Shown here in pieces: positions 62,124-64,000 of a stretch of DNA of 64,000 nt. The notes below the pieces were generated by a model. The model was not told the origin of the DNA. It searched no databases and was given only the letters and a program-made list of their open reading frames with translations. Positions within the stretch are counted from its first letter, which is position 1; the number at the start of each line of letters is the position of its first letter. The stretch lies in assembly GCA_902729315.2 (NCBI GenBank), contig LR746272.1, positions 8,550,327 to 8,614,326 of the forward strand. The letters are read 5' to 3'. Made by a program: the position numbers and the translations under genes. This stretch comes from Spirodela intermedia. Lineage: Eukaryota > Streptophyta > Magnoliopsida > Alismatales > Araceae.

Positions 62124-62866
62124 TCAGGTTATGTACCCATTCAGCAAGGACAATTGCCCAGAGTCCCCATTCCAGAGGAAAACTTCGAGAGGGCTGTAGG
62201 CCGACGACGATGAACCAGACCTAGCTGACGGCTGCAGAATCTTGCTTCCCCTGGGACACTGGATTGTCAGAAGGCGCGGCCCAGTTCGCATCTTCCAAAT
62301 CTGCAGGTCCAGATGCCGTTCAAATGGCATTATCAAATCAAAATCATGCTGCGAGAATAACCCAAGAAGCTGCTGATCTCTCAGCGTGATATCTACGAGA
62401 AAATCGATAATGCCCGCAGACGTTTGTTGGGACTGTCGAAAGCGGATGAAGAACAAGTAGCGAGAGCTGGATTTTCTTAGAACGAAGCAAGAGAGTGTAC
62501 CTCAATGATTCCCTTTTTCGGAGCGTGGATGGCGAGACACAGGCAATGGTCTCTCTTCGTCTCATCATGCCAGGAGGAGCTTGACGAGCCTTCGTCTCTT
62601 CCGACAGACGCTTCCATGAACAGGCAGCATGCATCCCGGTAGCCCTGGAGACTTGGAGACTTTAGTATGATACTGTAAGGGCAAATGCGAGTGGATCTTC
62701 AAGAGGACCGGGAGAACCTTCCATAGGCGTACGACTACAAGAGCCTGAGTGTCGAGCAGCAAAATACGCCCAAGGGAATCTGTTATAGCAGCGAGTGTGC
62801 CACTTGGAGACAACGTAAGCTTCTCTCCCTTCCTGGGGTGATCCTTCAAGCATGTCAAATGTGATG
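62124..62866 (-). CDS. RAB3GAP2-like protein, last three exons
   Basis: C-terminal part of a plant homologue of the Rab3 GTPase-activating protein non-catalytic subunit (N-terminal beta-propeller family). Its animal counterpart, with the catalytic subunit, regulates Rab3/Rab18 in membrane traffic and autophagy. Exons 62718-62866, 62501-62644 and 62124-62300 join in frame. They encode HLTCLKDHPRKGEKLTLSPS plus GTLAAITDSLGRILLLDTQA, then GYRDACCLFMEASVG and HCLCLAIHAPKKGIIE, then IWKMRTGPRLLTIQCPRGSK and PLEVFLWNGDSGQLSLLNG, ending YIT-stop. Plant homologues end near this point, so the stop looks natural. The first donor (AAG|GTTCTC) is off-consensus. The first exon leaves two bases before its first codon, so more exons lie upstream (right). 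I could not identify them in 62,870-64,000. Confidence 0.87.
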
Positions 62867-64000
62867 CTGCCATAAATTATACTGCCAATAAATAAGTTCA
62901 AAGATTTTTTTTTATGGATAATATTTTGCTAAATTAATCAGGAAAGAAAGGAGCGGAGCAGCTATTGTTGTTGTGAACATGATTATTGGTTTCCAGCATC
63001 GTATTGAAAACTAGAATCTGATCGGTTTAATTATCATGATACAGATGAAAGCGTGCATTAACCTGTGCAAGAATGTCTCAACTTTTGTAAATCTAGGACA
63101 CTGAAAAACTGAAATCTTCTGTACCAGTAAAACGGTTCTACTAGTTAGAGAAAAGAGTATCAGACCCATGCACTCAGACAAAGATCACTGAGGAAAATAA
63201 ATTCAGAGAGCCCTTATCGAATGCATGACTTAGAGCAGGACTGCCAATTCTAGGCCAATGTTGAATATGGTTCCCAGGCTCCTAGCTCAAGGAAGATTTT
63301 TTTTTCGAAAATTTGAGATAGTTCAGTTGTCTCAACAAAGATGAATCCCACCACACTTTCTTTTGTGTCTGCTTTTGTGTGGGAATAACAACAACTTTGC
63401 CTGAGATCAGATCCTTTTAGAAAGCTTCAACACAGTTCTGCAAGACAGATCTTGCAGCTATCCATATTTCTTATCTTCCTTTCCTACTCCCCTAATTTCT
63501 CCAAACCTTCTGTCAACAGAGCTAATACAAATTCCACTGTGTTCAGAACCACGCTTTCCTTCCACCATCCACAGGAGACACAAAAAGGCTATAACGTTCC
63601 ATGGTCACAAGTTATGATCAACCTCGTCACAAATAATTGTTTTATGTACTTACATAAAGACTACTCTCTAAAAAAGACACTGAAGAATTAAAACTAAATA
63701 TTCTACTCAGTTCAACAAACGAACAAGATGCAAATCTTAACTCTGCTCTTGGCATTCCATTTTCCGTGTTGCTCAAGGTAAACAACAACTGTAGAATCCA
63801 TGGTTTGCAGAATTGAACAATTCTGACCTGATTAAAAATGGGACTGTTATTAAAAAGGGAACAATTTGGTTTATTTCACTCGGATTAATTAATTCCAATG
63901 AGATGTTTCGGATGGCTCAACTGTTCTAGGCTCTTAAAATGACTCTTGTCTCACCAGAACAATTGAAGGAGGAACAAGTGAAGAGACTTGTCTGCAGAAG
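62867..64000. other. Probable intron or upstream part of the RAB3GAP2-like gene
   Basis: AT-rich DNA without a recognisable exon. A candidate small minus-strand exon, bounded by CTGCAG at about 63,993 and GGTGAGAC at about 63,955, reads TSLFTCSSFNCSG, but I cannot match it to the family. Confidence 0.4.

Overview
This is nuclear DNA from a flowering plant. The evidence is spliced genes with GT-AG introns, plant-specific protein families (SCAR, EP1-like glycoprotein, trihelix, GARP, PADRE, DUF688, granulin-tailed cysteine protease), a decayed Ty3/gypsy retrotransposon and very frequent (GA)n/(CT)n microsatellites. Several genes have strongly GC-rich coding sequence beside AT-rich intergenic DNA, which fits a monocot; I cannot name a species.

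Layout. 1-5805 (minus): most of a SCAR/WAVE actin regulator, cut off at its C-terminus by the window edge. 8850-13706 (plus): two tandem intronless EP1-like secreted lectin-type glycoproteins. 15989-16951 (minus): a trihelix transcription factor. 18177-22548: a degenerate Ty3/gypsy element on the minus strand, with both LTRs, target-site duplication, primer-binding-site relic, zinc-knuckle relic and reverse-transcriptase relic. 22554-30300: AT-rich gene-poor DNA holding one GC-rich island at 23.8-25.0 kb. 31552-32043 (minus): a PADRE/DUF4228 protein. 33870-34820 (plus): PEX7, the peroxisomal PTS2 receptor, intronless. 36780-38617 (plus): a five-exon papain-type protease with a granulin domain. 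39702-42413 (plus): a probable two-exon small plastid membrane protein. 43843-45328 (plus): a two-exon DUF688 protein. 50096-52741 (minus): a six-exon GARP/MYB-type repressor with EAR motifs. 52750-62120: a gene-poor stretch rich in simple repeats. 62124-62866 (minus): the last three exons of a RAB3GAP2-like protein whose 5' part lies beyond or near the right edge.

The genes look like an ordinary unlinked chromosomal neighbourhood rather than a pathway cluster. The only clear functional grouping is the lectin-like tandem pair. I checked exon joins by hand for frame consistency in SCAR, the protease, DUF688, GARP and the RAB3GAP2-like gene, and all kept the frame. I found no convincing new molecular system. 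The items most worth a second look are a microsatellite that starts at the protease splice donor, a 50-base G run, the GC-rich island with paired TGACGTCA palindromes, diverged sugar-binding motifs in the lectin pair, and the unnamed plastid protein.
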